Shown: positions 1 through 7,122 of the stretch, one piece after another
How the letters are laid out: the number at the start of each line of letters is the position of its first letter
Position numbering within the stretch: the stretch's first letter is position 1
Program-made: the position numbers and the translations under genes
Assembly (NCBI GenBank): GCA_021786135.1
Contig: JAJYNV010000257.1
Span: 1-20,874 of the forward strand
Length of the DNA: 20,874 nucleotides
Reading direction: 5' to 3'
From: Bacillota bacterium
GTDB taxonomy: Bacteria > Bacillota > Sulfobacillia > JAJZYS01 > JAJYTV01
Notes under the pieces: model-generated
Databases searched by the model: none
What the model was told of the DNA's origin: nothing
Seen by the model: the letters and a program-made list of their open reading frames with translations, nothing else

Positions 1-1007
1 CTTTCGCCAGGCTTGGCACGCCAATACCGGTGCACGACGTCGTACTCGCTGACAGCTATCTGCCGGGCTATGGCGGTTCCCGTGTGGAGCTTGTCGATGT
101 GAGCGGAACATTTCTGAACAATGAGGTGATCGGTCCATTTCAGGGCAAGAATTGGACGGGTAAGTTTCAACTCCGGGAGATCGGAGCATTCGGACGGACT
201 ACAGCCGTACTGAATCTGCCGTCCCAGCAGTATACGCTGTTCATGCACAAGTTTCGGTTCACTTTCGTCGATTACAACGGTAACACCTATCCCGACTTCG
301 CGCTTGGCCAGTATGCTGGTAGCGACAATAACCAGTACCAAATATTCTCCGTTGAGCCTGACGGGATTAAAGAACTACCGATATCCACCTACGTGGTGCT
401 GGGGCCGCCGAATGCGGGATATTCTCCGCGGTTTGCGAAGGTGGGTCCAAATGCATTCACAAGTACGATGTACAACAACACCGAAGCCGAGTGGGTGAAA
501 GAGATGTTTACCTGGTCCGACGGCGAGTTTGTCGAGAGCAGCCGAGGGGCGACTGCAATTGCAGCAGCGCCTGCTTGTAGCGCTACGCAACTCTCTGCCG
601 CCAACAGCGGCAACCAGGGTGGCGGCACGCAAATACAAGCGAACGTCAGGATCACGGACATCGGTGCGTACTCCTGCATTCTGGCGGGCGTGCCAACCGC
701 CCTGAATCTCCTTCGCGGCGGCAGCGTGCTCGCGACGAGGATGCTGGCCACTCCGTCAAACCTGGTCTTGCACGCACAGATCCTCAGTCCACATGCTGCA
801 AACGCGGCTTATCTCGTCGTCTGGTGGGGCAACTGGTGCGGCGCCCGCAGCGAGCCAGTCGAGCTTCGCATTGTCTTGCCTGCAGGCGGAGGTACCCTAC
901 GAACCTCGTTCAACAACTACGGCGGACACGCGTTCGTCCCGGAGTGCCTGCAGCCGGGCGCGCCGTCGACACTGCAGGTGACCGCAGCCTACCTCTCGCA
1001 ACGGTGA
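1..1007 (+). CDS. Probable exported/surface protein with DUF4232-like C-terminal domain, 5'-truncated
   Basis: The reading frame is open through the left window edge, so the true start and any signal peptide are outside. About 335 residues are visible and the frame ends at TGA 1005-1007. The first part contains D-x-N-G-N-x-x-P-D followed by F-A-L-G, which resembles a calcium-binding FG-GAP/VCBS-type loop. The last ~145 residues begin CSATQL and contain the spaced pattern C-I-L-A-G-V-P, W-W-G-N-W-C-G, L-P-A-G-G-G-T-L and P-E-C-L. This is how DUF4232 domains look in secreted or lipoprotein actinobacterial proteins; the four cysteines may form disulfides outside the cell. The Asn/Gln/Tyr-rich composition and apparently lower GC differ from the housekeeping genes to the right, which hints at accessory origin. 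The domain call is from pattern memory; the function is unknown. Confidence 0.7.
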   Translation, partial: FARLGTPIPVHDVVLADSYLPGYGGSRVELVDVSGTFLNNEVIGPFQGKNWTGKFQLREIGAFGRTTAVLNLPSQQYTLFMHKFRFTFVDYNGNTYPDFALGQYAGSDNNQYQIFSVEPDGIKELPISTYVVLGPPNAGYSPRFAKVGPNAFTSTMYNNTEAEWVKEMFTWSDGEFVESSRGATAIAAAPACSATQLSAANSGNQGGGTQIQANVRITDIGAYSCILAGVPTALNLLRGGSVLATRMLATPSNLVLHAQILSPHAANAAYLVVWWGNWCGARSEPVELRIVLPAGGGTLRTSFNNYGGHAFVPECLQPGAPSTLQVTAAYLSQR

Positions 1008-1218
1008 GCGTTGAGCTGGCCGATGGTGGCTAGCTGCTCGCAGTTTGACAAGCCATGCGTACCGGCGATGGCGAGGCGTGGGCCTTTGAAGCCGAGAATG
1101 CTTTGGTACTGGGGCCCTGTGTTCCGGGCACTGCGCGCGATTGGCAGGTGCCTCACCAGGGCGACAGGAATGAAACCGGTGCCTCTGCTTGTTACCGGCG
1201 GATGAGAGGGGAATCTTC
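1008..1218. other. Intergenic spacer, no convincing gene
   Basis: This 211 bp gap lies between the DUF4232-like gene and the interrupted acetyltransferase. Short frames run through it but none has an SD or a recognisable protein pattern. A TTGACA hexamer near 1045 has no good -10 partner at normal spacing. No U-tract terminator is visible. The only clear signal is the purine-rich GAGAGGGG just before the acetyltransferase ATG at 1219. Confidence 0.5.
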
Positions 1219-1395
1219 ATGTTCGTGCATGCGCTTGCGCAGGATGCGTACCTGAAGCTTGGCGACGCGAACGAGATGTTCGCTTTGACGGAGGCGTCGC
1301 GCTCACACCTGCGGCGCTGGCTGCCGTGGGTTGACCGCACACGGACAGTGGCGGACAGCGAGGCCTTCATTGGGAGTACCCTCGAGCAGTTTGCC

Positions 1396-1398
1396 AAG
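1396..1398. repeat. IS3 target-site duplication, left copy (AAG)
   Basis: AAG is the in-frame Lys codon directly before the left end of the element and recurs directly after the right end. A 3 bp match is weak alone, but it is supported by exact restoration of the acetyltransferase frame. Confidence 0.75.
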
Positions 1399-1424
1399 TG
1401 GAGTGACCCCGGTTTAGTGGACAG
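1399..1424 (+). repeat. IS3 left terminal inverted repeat
   Basis: The repeat starts TGGAGTGACCCCGG and ends GTGGACAG. It aligns without gaps to the reverse complement of 2806-2831; the identical blocks are CCCCGGTT and GTGGA. Confidence 0.8.
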
Positions 1425-1437
1425 GTTGGGGGCTTGG

Positions 1438-2319
1438 CTACGAAGCGCGTGATTGGTGATCTGTAGCCGTAGCGACCCACCTCCTCTCGAACTCGTCCGG
1501 GGTGAGCATGCCGAGGCTGGAGTGCAGCCGTTGGCGGTTGTAGAAGCCCTCGATGAACCAGAAGATCTCCGAGCGCAGGAGGGCTTTTGAGGGCCAGTGG
1601 CGCTGGCGATCAAGGAGTTCTGTCTGGAGCGTGGCCCAGAAGCTCTCCATCATCGCGTTGTCGTAGCAGTCGCCGATCGAGCCCATGGAGCCGACGAGGC
1701 CTGCTTCACGCAGGCGCTGGCCGAAAGCGATCGAAGTGTACTGTGCGCCGTGATCCGAGTGGTGGATCGTCCCAGGCTCGGGTTTGCGGGTACGCATCGC
1801 CATGTTGACGGCGTCGATCACGAGCTCGGTGCCGATCCGCTCGCCCATCGCCCAGCCGACGATCCGACGGGAGAAGGCGTCCATGACCGCGGCGCAGTAG
1901 AGCCAGCCCTCCGCGGTTGGGTGCTGGGTGATGTCCGCGACCCAGAGGAGGTTCGGGGCCTCGGCGGTGAACTCGCGCTGCACCAGGTCCGGAGCCAACG
2001 GGTCCTTAGGGTTGCGATGGGTGCAGCCAACCGTCCTGCGCCGGCTGACGCCCTGGATGCCTGCCTCGCGCATCAGGCGCGCCACACGCTTGCGTGAGCA
2101 GCGCACGCCGCGCCCAGAGCGGAGTTCGGCGTGCACGCGGGGGGCGCCGTAAGTCCCCCGGCTGTTGCTGTGGATGTCCTCGATCTGCTTGCGCAGCTCC
2201 GCATCCGCCATCTCGCGACGGCTCGGCGTGCGTCCGCGCCAGGCGTAGAAGCCACTCTTCGAGACCTTGAGCACCCGGCAGAGCATGTTCACGCTGTGGA
2301 TCGCCTTCTCCACCTCCAC
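1438..2319 (-). CDS. IS3-family transposase OrfB (DDE integrase catalytic domain)
   Basis: As an independent frame from GTG 2319 this is 293 residues, close to the typical IS3 OrfB size. The N-terminal HTH_21-like part contains N-M-L-C-R-V-L-K-V-S-K-S-G-F-Y-A-W, then Y-G-A-P-R-V-H-A-E-L. The rve-type catalytic core shows the triad Asp129 (W-V-A-D-I-T), Asp189 (H-H-S-D-H-G) and Glu225 (M-M-E-S-F-W), exactly the DD(35)E spacing. The C-terminal F-Y-N-R-Q-R-L-H-S-S-L-G is also standard. It catalyses strand cleavage and transfer during transposition. The frame stays open upstream, without stops, to an A7 tract at 2376-2382, so the natural product is probably an OrfAB fusion made by -1 frameshifting. 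It ends 14 bp inside the left inverted repeat. Confidence 0.95.
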   Translation of the reverse strand: MEVEKAIHSVNMLCRVLKVSKSGFYAWRGRTPSRREMADAELRKQIEDIHSNSRGTYGAPRVHAELRSGRGVRCSRKRVARLMREAGIQGVSRRRTVGCTHRNPKDPLAPDLVQREFTAEAPNLLWVADITQHPTAEGWLYCAAVMDAFSRRIVGWAMGERIGTELVIDAVNMAMRTRKPEPGTIHHSDHGAQYTSIAFGQRLREAGLVGSMGSIGDCYDNAMMESFWATLQTELLDRQRHWPSKALLRSEIFWFIEGFYNRQRLHSSLGMLTPDEFERRWVATATDHQSRAS

Positions 2320-2333
2320 AAACCGGAAGACCT

Positions 2334-2630
2334 CTACCGTGTCCGGCTGCTCTCCTTGGCGAAGAAGGCGGCTGCTTTTTTTAAGATCTCTCTCTCCTCT
2401 GCCAATACCCGCGTCTCGCGCCTTAGCCGCCGCAATTCGTCCCGCTCAAGCTCCGTCAAGCCCTCGCGCTTACCGTCCTCTACCTCCGCTTGGCGCACCC
2501 ATAGCCGCAGTGCCTCGTCCGACATCCCGAGCTCACGCGCAACGACGCTGATCCTTCTTCCCTGCTCGCGCACCAGACGCACGGCCTCCGCCCGAAACTC
2601 GGGCGCGTAAGGTGCCCTCGACTTCGCCAC
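2334..2630 (-). CDS. IS3-family transposase OrfA (HTH_Tnp_1 / DNA-binding subunit)
   Basis: From GTG 2630, about 8 nt after an AGGAGG, this is a 98-residue protein. It opens with K-S-R-A-P-Y-A-P-E-F-R-A-E-A-V-R-L-V, the classic IS3 OrfA start, followed by a helix-turn-helix (I-S-V-V-A-R-E-L-G-M-S-D-E-A-L-R-L-W-V). A coiled-coil leucine zipper region ends in R-E-I-L-K-K-A-A-A-F-F-A-K-E. OrfA binds the terminal repeats and regulates transposition. An upstream in-frame ATG at 2669 exists, but it lies ahead of the SD and would add 13 atypical residues, so GTG 2630 is preferred. Its end overlaps the orfB frame. Confidence 0.92.
   Translation of the reverse strand: MAKSRAPYAPEFRAEAVRLVREQGRRISVVARELGMSDEALRLWVRQAEVEDGKREGLTELERDELRRLRRETRVLAEEREILKKAAAFFAKESSRTR
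2376..2382 (-). promoter_or_regulatory. Probable -1 ribosomal frameshift site (A7) joining orfA and orfB
   Basis: On the minus strand the zero-frame reading is tt-A AAA AAA-g, a canonical X-XXY-YYZ heptamer, within the codons for I-L-K-K near the orfA C-terminus. The -1 frame has no stop between here and orfB. IS3-family elements are known to make OrfAB this way. A downstream stimulatory structure was not evaluated. Confidence 0.75.
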
Positions 2631-2696
2631 CGTGGATGTCCTCCTCTCGGTAGCCAACGCTTTCCCCACCGCCTCTGCGACGACGGGGCCAGGGGA

Positions 2697-2723
2697 GGGG
2701 GCAACCCCGCTGGGGTTTCCCCC
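2697..2723. other. GC-rich hairpin at the orfA-proximal end of the IS
   Basis: GGGGG-C-AACCCC-GCT-GGGGTT-T-CCCCC forms a 12-position stem with one mismatch (C2702/T2718) and a 3 nt loop. It lies between the right inverted repeat and orfA. It has no U-tract. Such subterminal structures in insertion sequences can limit read-in from outside transcripts; that role is inferred. Confidence 0.6.
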
Positions 2724-2805
2724 TTGACCCCCTTCCGTCCGGATGTAGATGCCTTACCCGGACCAAATCCGGAGCCTAGCGTTGCCTCGAGAGCCAAGTC
2801 TTAGA

Positions 2806-2831
2806 CTATCCACCGAACCGGGGCAGGCCTA
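2806..2831 (-). repeat. IS3 right terminal inverted repeat
   Basis: Read on the minus strand it starts TAGGCCTGCCCCGG and ends GTGGATAG. It matches the left repeat at 17 of 26 positions. This is the orfA-proximal end. Confidence 0.8.
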
Positions 2832-2834
2832 AAG
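2832..2834. repeat. IS3 target-site duplication, right copy (AAG)
   Basis: This AAG follows the right inverted repeat and is in frame with the downstream half of the acetyltransferase. It pairs with 1396-1398. Confidence 0.75.
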
Positions 2835-3196
2835 GGACTAGGCTTTCAGGCGGGCATTTGGCAATCCGGCCGGCTTTGCGGAGTGGGCGGTCTGCATCCG
2901 ATCGACGTGCCAAACCGGCAGGCGTCGCTTGGTTATTGGATTGGCGAGGAATTCGAGGGACAGGGACTTGTCACACAGGCGTGCAGGGCGATCCTCGATG
3001 AAGCGTTCGGGCAGTACGGGCTGCACCGCATGGAGCTCAGGGCGGCGAGAGGGAACGCGCGCAGTCAGGCGGTTGCCGGAAGGCTCGGCTTCGTCCAGGA
3101 GGGCGTAGTGCGCGATGCCGAGTGGCTTTACGACCATTACGTCGACCACGTTGTGTTTGGCCTGCTCGAGAGCGAGTGGCGGAACGGAGCCGGGCG

Positions 3197-3691
3197 ATGA
3201 CGGCTGAGGTGCTGCAGTTTCGCAGCATCGATCTGTTCCGGGATTGGGCGACCATCGTCGCGTTTCACCGGGACGTGTTCGAGATCAGCTTCGGGTCGGA
3301 CGAGGAGTTCTCCGAGAGCAATTATCGGACCATCTTGCAGGATCGCTTGCAGAGGTTTCCGGAGGGGCAGAGGATTGTGCTGGCCGGCGGTGCCGTTGCC
3401 GGTCAGGTGGAAATCTGGACTCGAGAGTATGAGGGGCGCAACGTCGGCTATGCAAGCCTCTTCTACCTGGTGCCGAGGTGGCGGGGCCAAGGGCTGGGAC
3501 GGGAACTCCTCCAGTACGCCGAACGCTATTTCTGCAACGAAGGTCTAGGCGAATACCACCTTCGCGTTTCGGAGCGCAACGAGCACGCCCTGCGCTTCTA
3601 CCTGAAGCAAGGCTTCGTCAGACTGGAGGCGGAGGAAAGGGACGACCTCGTCACTTGGCGCATGATGAAGTCGGTAACTCCCCCATGCTGA
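3197..3691 (+). CDS. GNAT-family N-acetyltransferase
   Basis: A 164-residue single-domain GNAT enzyme. The core motif A is R-W-R-G-Q-G-L-G at residues 94-101, the acetyl-CoA pyrophosphate-binding loop, preceded by a beta strand (Y-A-S-L-F-Y-L-V-P). Motif B follows as N-E-H-A-L-R-F-Y-L-K-Q-G-F around residues 128-140. The ATG at 3197 overlaps the TGA of the interrupted acetyltransferase (ATGA), which implies translational coupling in the ancestral arrangement. With the IS inserted upstream, its expression may now depend on a promoter in or near the IS right end. Substrate unknown; it could be a small-molecule or protein acetyltransferase. Confidence 0.9.
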   Translation: MTAEVLQFRSIDLFRDWATIVAFHRDVFEISFGSDEEFSESNYRTILQDRLQRFPEGQRIVLAGGAVAGQVEIWTREYEGRNVGYASLFYLVPRWRGQGLGRELLQYAERYFCNEGLGEYHLRVSERNEHALRFYLKQGFVRLEAEERDDLVTWRMMKSVTPPC

Positions 3692-3981
3692 ACGTGGCCG
3701 CGAGCCCGCTCGGAAGCAGTCACACCCCTTTGTGCGAACCGTCCGGCTTGGTGCCCTCTGGTGCCACGATGAGCGGGTCGCATCGTCAATGCGGACGCGG
3801 AGATGTTCGATTTCGATGGCACGCGCGCGGGAGACTGGACCATACGGCGCGTGGACAAGACGGATACGTTGCCGCCCATGGAGAACAGCCAGTGCCTCAG
3901 GAACTGTCAGAAGGCGAAAGTCATCGCAGGCCGGGGCCCGGGCCAAGCGAATGGCGCAAGCCCCGGCTACGCGTGCCCCCG
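3692..3981. other. Spacer between convergent genes, possible decayed coding remnant
   Basis: This 290 bp gap separates the GNAT gene from the convergent acyl-CoA synthetase. One frame from about 3779 to 3997 reads like real protein for ~40 residues (I-V-N-A-D-A-E-M-F-D-F-D-G-T-R-A-G-D-W) and then becomes Cys/Gly/Pro-rich and unconvincing. It has no clear SD and I cannot assign a family. A GC palindrome (GGCCCGGGCC) near 3940 has no U-tract. I see no RNA gene. Confidence 0.35.
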
Positions 3982-5673
3982 TCAGGCCGTTGTCTGACCG
4001 GCTGCGCTCTCGAGGCCTAGCTCCTTGACTGCTGCCTCCCGCATCATGTACTTCTGCACCTTGCCGGTCACCGTCATCGGGAAGGCATCGACGAACTTGA
4101 CGTAGCGCGGAATCTTGAAGTGCGCGATCTGGCCGCGGGCGAACTCCCGCATCTCCTCCTCAGTGGAGGTCTCACCAGGCCTGAGGCGGATCCAGGCCAT
4201 GACCTGCTCGCCGTATTTGACGTCCGGGACGCCGATGACCTGGATGTCCTCCACCTTCGGATGGATGTAGTAGAATTCCTCGATCTCGCGCGGGTAGATG
4301 TTCTCGCCGCCGCGGATGATCATGTCCTTCATCCGGCCGACGATGTTGATGTAACCGTCCTCGCGCATCACTGCGAGGTCGCCCGTGTGCATCCAGCGCG
4401 CCGCGTCGATCGCCTGCGCGGTGGCTTCGGGGTTCTCCCAGTAGCCCAGCATCACGGCGTAACTCCGCGTCAGAAGTTCGCCGGGCGTGCCCTGCGGCAC
4501 TACGTGACCGGTCGCGGGGTCGACGATCTTCACCTCGACGTGCGGATGGACGCGCCCGACGGTGCCGACCCGCAGCTCCAGCGGGTCGTCGGCCCGCGTT
4601 TGCGTCGAGACGGGCGACGTCTCGGTCATGCCGTAGGCGATTTCCACCTCGGACATATGCATGCGCGACTGCACCTGGCGCATCACCTCGACCGGGCAGG
4701 GCGATCCCGCCATCAGTCCGGTGCGCAGCGAACTGAGGTCGAAGTGATCGAAGTCGGGATGGCCGAGTTCCGCGATGAACATGGTCGGTACCCCGTGCAG
4801 GGCGGTGCAATGCTCAGCCTCCACCGTGGCGAGCACTTGCCCGGGGTCGAAGCCTTCGCCGGGAATCACCATCGCCGCACCGTGCGTAACACAGGCGAGA
4901 TTGGCAAGCACCATGCCGAAGGTATGGTAGAAGGGTACCGGAATGCAGAGACGGTCCTTTGGCGTGAAGCGCATCAGTTCGCCGATGAAGTAGCCGTTGT
5001 TCAGCAGGTTGTGGTGCGAGAGCGTGGCACCTTTGGGCAATCCGGTCGTGCCAGACGTGTACTGGATATTTACGGGCTCGTCGAACTGGACCTCTGCCTG
5101 CCGGCTCTCTACAGCACTTGCGGGGGTATCTTCGCCCAAGTTCATCAGGTCCGACCAAGTGAGCATGCCCCTGGGTGCCTGTTCGTCCAGCACGACGATC
5201 TCGCGCAGGTCGGGGAAGTCAGGATGAGGCAGACCGCCTGAGCCGAGATCGCCGAGGAGTTCGCGCAGCATGCCGAGATAGTCGCTCTTCCCGAAGCCGG
5301 GAGCCGTGATGAGCGTGCGGATGCCGCTCTGGCGCAGAGCGTATCTGAGCTCGCGCAGGCGGTAGGACGGGTTGACGTTTACCAGGATGGTGCCGATCTT
5401 GGGCGTGCCGAACTGGGTCACGATCCATTCCCAGCGGTTCGGCGACCAGATGCCGACGCGTTCGCCCGCCGCGACGCCTAGAGTCAGAAGGCCCTGGGCC
5501 AACCGCGTGGCGGCTTCACCTAGTTGGCCGTAGGTGAGGCGCACCCCTTTCTGGCGGTCGACGACTGCCTCGCGATCGCGATGCCGGTCCACCTGAGCGT
5601 CGAAATGGTCACCGATCGTCTGTCCGATGAGCTGCTCGAGCGTCGTTCCATGGCTGTAGCTCGGTCCTGGCAT
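3982..5673 (-). CDS. Acyl-CoA synthetase (medium/long-chain fatty acid-CoA ligase, FadD/ACSF2-like)
   Basis: A 563-residue ANL-superfamily adenylating enzyme that activates a carboxylic acid with ATP to acyl-AMP and then forms the CoA thioester. Visible motifs are the P-loop Y-T-S-G-T-T-G-L-P-K-G (205-215), Y-G-M-T-E-T (347-352), H-T-G-D (429-432), the hinge R-M-K-D-M-I-I-R-G-G-E-N-I-Y-P (447-461) and the catalytic lysine in T-G-K-V-Q-K (Lys538). Start ATG 5673 has GGGGGAG 5 nt upstream. Overall layout and G-E-N-I-Y-P-R-E-I-E-E-F fit the ACSF2/FadD group rather than acetyl-CoA synthetase. It lies downstream of an MFS gene on the same strand (99 bp gap), possibly one operon. Exact chain-length preference cannot be read from sequence. 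Confidence 0.93.
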   Translation of the reverse strand: MPGPSYSHGTTLEQLIGQTIGDHFDAQVDRHRDREAVVDRQKGVRLTYGQLGEAATRLAQGLLTLGVAAGERVGIWSPNRWEWIVTQFGTPKIGTILVNVNPSYRLRELRYALRQSGIRTLITAPGFGKSDYLGMLRELLGDLGSGGLPHPDFPDLREIVVLDEQAPRGMLTWSDLMNLGEDTPASAVESRQAEVQFDEPVNIQYTSGTTGLPKGATLSHHNLLNNGYFIGELMRFTPKDRLCIPVPFYHTFGMVLANLACVTHGAAMVIPGEGFDPGQVLATVEAEHCTALHGVPTMFIAELGHPDFDHFDLSSLRTGLMAGSPCPVEVMRQVQSRMHMSEVEIAYGMTETSPVSTQTRADDPLELRVGTVGRVHPHVEVKIVDPATGHVVPQGTPGELLTRSYAVMLGYWENPEATAQAIDAARWMHTGDLAVMREDGYINIVGRMKDMIIRGGENIYPREIEEFYYIHPKVEDIQVIGVPDVKYGEQVMAWIRLRPGETSTEEEMREFARGQIAHFKIPRYVKFVDAFPMTVTGKVQKYMMREAAVKELGLESAAGQTTA

Positions 5674-5772
5674 GGCGCTCCCCCTTCCCGCCTCCGGGCG
5701 GTCAGCCGGCGGATGGCTTGGAGCGCGTTTCGGCGCGAGGACAAGATATCCTTCCGATGTGGTAGATGAACG

Positions 5773-6990
5773 CTAGGCGGTTGCGGTGCGACGGCGCAGG
5801 CCGACGAGCGCGAGCGCGCTCACGAACAGGCCGATGACACCGGCCGCGGCGAACGTCAGGCCTGTGCCGCCGGCCTCGGTCAGATAGCCGGCGAACAGCG
5901 CGCCCAGCGGGCTCGTGCCGAGAAAGACGTAGCTGTAGAGCCCGGCGACCCGTCCTTGCAAGGCGTCGGGTGCGGCCAGCTGGACCATGGCATTCGTCAC
6001 CGACGTGTAGACGGTATAGCAGATTCCCACGGCGACGAGGGACAGAAGTACCAGCCATAGCGCTCGCTGCGGTGCCAGAAGGACCTGAAAGAGACTGTAC
6101 CCTCCGGCGCTGAGCAGGAGCATGCCCCATGTGGCGCGGTTGAGGGCGGCTGCGATCAGCGCACCCAGGACTGCGCCCAGTCCGAAGATGGAGGAAATCA
6201 GGCCGAAGACCTCGGGCCCGGAGTGCAGCGTCTGAGCTGCCAGCACCGGCAGCAGCACCGAGAAGTTGATGCCGGTGATCGAAATCACGGTGAGCATGAT
6301 GAGCGGAATCAGCACGCTTGGGGTCTTGCGCGCGTAGGCGAGGCCTTCGCGCACGCTCCTGAGCATGGACATGCGCGTGTCGGCCTGCGTAACGGAGGAA
6401 AACTCCCCCGAACGCATGACAACCAGCGCAAGTACGACGGCGGCATAACTCACGGCATTGAGCGCGAAGCACACGCTGACGCCCGCTGCCGCGATGACGA
6501 GCCCTGCAAGGCCAGGGCCGATGATGCGGGTTGCGTTGTTCACGCCCGAGTTGAGCGAGATGGCATTTGCGAGTTCCTCCCGGCCGACCAGACGGATCAT
6601 CAGGCGCTGCAGGCTTGGGCTGTTGAAGATCATCACGACGCCGCGCGCCGCAGCGATGGCATAGACGATCGCGAGGCTGCTGAGATGGAACCAGGCGAAA
6701 CCGGCCAGTGCCGCAGCCAGAAAGCCCATCGCTGTCTGGCTGGCAATGAGCGTACGCCTCGGATCGAGCCGGTCGCTCAACGCACCGCCGAGCAGGCCGA
6801 AGAGTGTGAACGGGACGAACTGCCAGAAAGAAACAAGGCCGACATCGACTGCGGAGTGGGTGAGCTCGAGCACGAGCCAGGACTGTGCAGCACCCTGCAG
6901 CCAGGTTCCGATCTGGGAGATGGCCTGGCCCCCGAAATAGAGTCGGTAGTTGCGGTGCAGGCGCAGGCTGTCGAACGTGTGATTCGCCAT
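5773..6990 (-). CDS. MFS transporter, MFS_3 / EntS-like drug or siderophore exporter
   Basis: A 405-residue protein with about 12 hydrophobic segments. It starts F-D-S-L-R-L-H-R-N-Y-R-L-Y-F-G-G-Q-A-I-S-Q-I-G-T-W-L-Q, the N-terminal signature of the MFS_3 (enterobactin exporter EntS-like) group. The loop after TM2 carries G-A-L-S-D-R-L-D-P-R-R, the MFS motif A (G-x-x-x-D-R-x-x-R-R). Start ATG 6990 follows AAAGG by 5 nt; the GTG immediately before it (6993) is less likely. These proteins export small hydrophobic compounds or siderophores by proton antiport in the cytoplasmic membrane. The C-terminus ends in a basic cluster. Substrate unknown. Confidence 0.9.
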   Translation of the reverse strand: MANHTFDSLRLHRNYRLYFGGQAISQIGTWLQGAAQSWLVLELTHSAVDVGLVSFWQFVPFTLFGLLGGALSDRLDPRRTLIASQTAMGFLAAALAGFAWFHLSSLAIVYAIAAARGVVMIFNSPSLQRLMIRLVGREELANAISLNSGVNNATRIIGPGLAGLVIAAAGVSVCFALNAVSYAAVVLALVVMRSGEFSSVTQADTRMSMLRSVREGLAYARKTPSVLIPLIMLTVISITGINFSVLLPVLAAQTLHSGPEVFGLISSIFGLGAVLGALIAAALNRATWGMLLLSAGGYSLFQVLLAPQRALWLVLLSLVAVGICYTVYTSVTNAMVQLAAPDALQGRVAGLYSYVFLGTSPLGALFAGYLTEAGGTGLTFAAAGVIGLFVSALALVGLRRRTATA

Positions 6991-7122
6991 CACTGCCTTT
7001 GACCTGCGCGGTAGCCCTGCTGATTGCGTACGCCCTGCACTCTGCCCGCCTCCGCAGCACTGTCTCCAGATGGCGATTCCGTCAAGCCGCGCGCCATACC
7101 TGTTTCGGGCGTCTCCTGGCGG

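Larger units (their letters stand above)
1399..2831 (-). mobile_element. Complete IS3-family insertion sequence (1433 bp)
   Basis: The element holds two overlapping minus-strand frames, orfA and orfB, with a DDE transposase. It is bounded by 26 bp imperfect inverted repeats at 1399-1424 and 2806-2831, matching at 17 of 26 positions without gaps, with the core CCCCGGTT-x-x-GTGGA. It is flanked by a 3 bp direct repeat AAG (1396-1398 and 2832-2834), the usual target duplication size for IS3 elements. Both frames look intact, so the element may still be active. It sits in the opposite orientation to the gene it disrupts. Boundaries were chosen because they give an ungapped repeat alignment, a target duplication and exact restoration of the host reading frame. 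Confidence 0.92.
1219..3200 (+). pseudogene. RimJ/RimL-type GNAT N-acetyltransferase interrupted by an IS3 element
   Basis: The 5' part (1219-1398, 60 residues) starts at ATG 1219 behind GAGAGGGG and carries the family N-terminus R-x-H-L-R-R-W-L-P-W-V-D and the S/T-L-E-Q-F motif. The 3' part (2832-3200) resumes as G-F-Q-A-G-I-W, then G-L-H-P-I-D, G-Y-W-I-G-E-E-F-E-G-Q-G (acetyl-CoA loop), N-A-R-S-Q, R-L-G-F-V-Q-E-G-V and W-L-Y-D-H-Y-V-D-H. Removing 1399-2831 and one AAG copy joins the halves in frame (LEQFAK-GLGFQAGIW) and gives 181 residues, the normal size for YdaF/RimL-like enzymes. These enzymes use acetyl-CoA to acetylate protein N-termini or small amines; the substrate here is unknown. 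Neither fragment has further frameshifts or stops, so the insertion looks recent. The last codon overlaps the next gene by ATGA. Confidence 0.93.

Noticed and set aside
1011..1255. Small plus-strand frames before the acetyltransferase
   Set aside because: No SD and no family resemblance; the acetyltransferase start at 1219 is better supported.
1597..2097. Plus-strand frames inside the IS element
   Set aside because: Antisense to OrfB, whose DD(35)E motif fixes the coding strand.
1404..2825. Alternative IS ends at TGACCCC and GGGGCA
   Set aside because: These TG...CA ends need a 1 bp gap in the repeat alignment, give no target duplication and do not restore the host frame, unlike 1399-2831.
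3935..3950. GC palindrome as a bidirectional terminator of convergent genes
   Set aside because: Short self-complementary GGCCCGGGCC without a loop or U-tract; not enough to call a terminator.
4120..5241. Plus-strand 373-residue frame opposite the acyl-CoA synthetase
   Set aside because: Shadow of the synthetase; His/Asp/Leu-rich with no start signal.
5702..7060. Minus-strand 452-residue frame overlapping the MFS transporter in another phase
   Set aside because: Arg/Pro-rich, no membrane segments, and it competes with the well-supported MFS frame.
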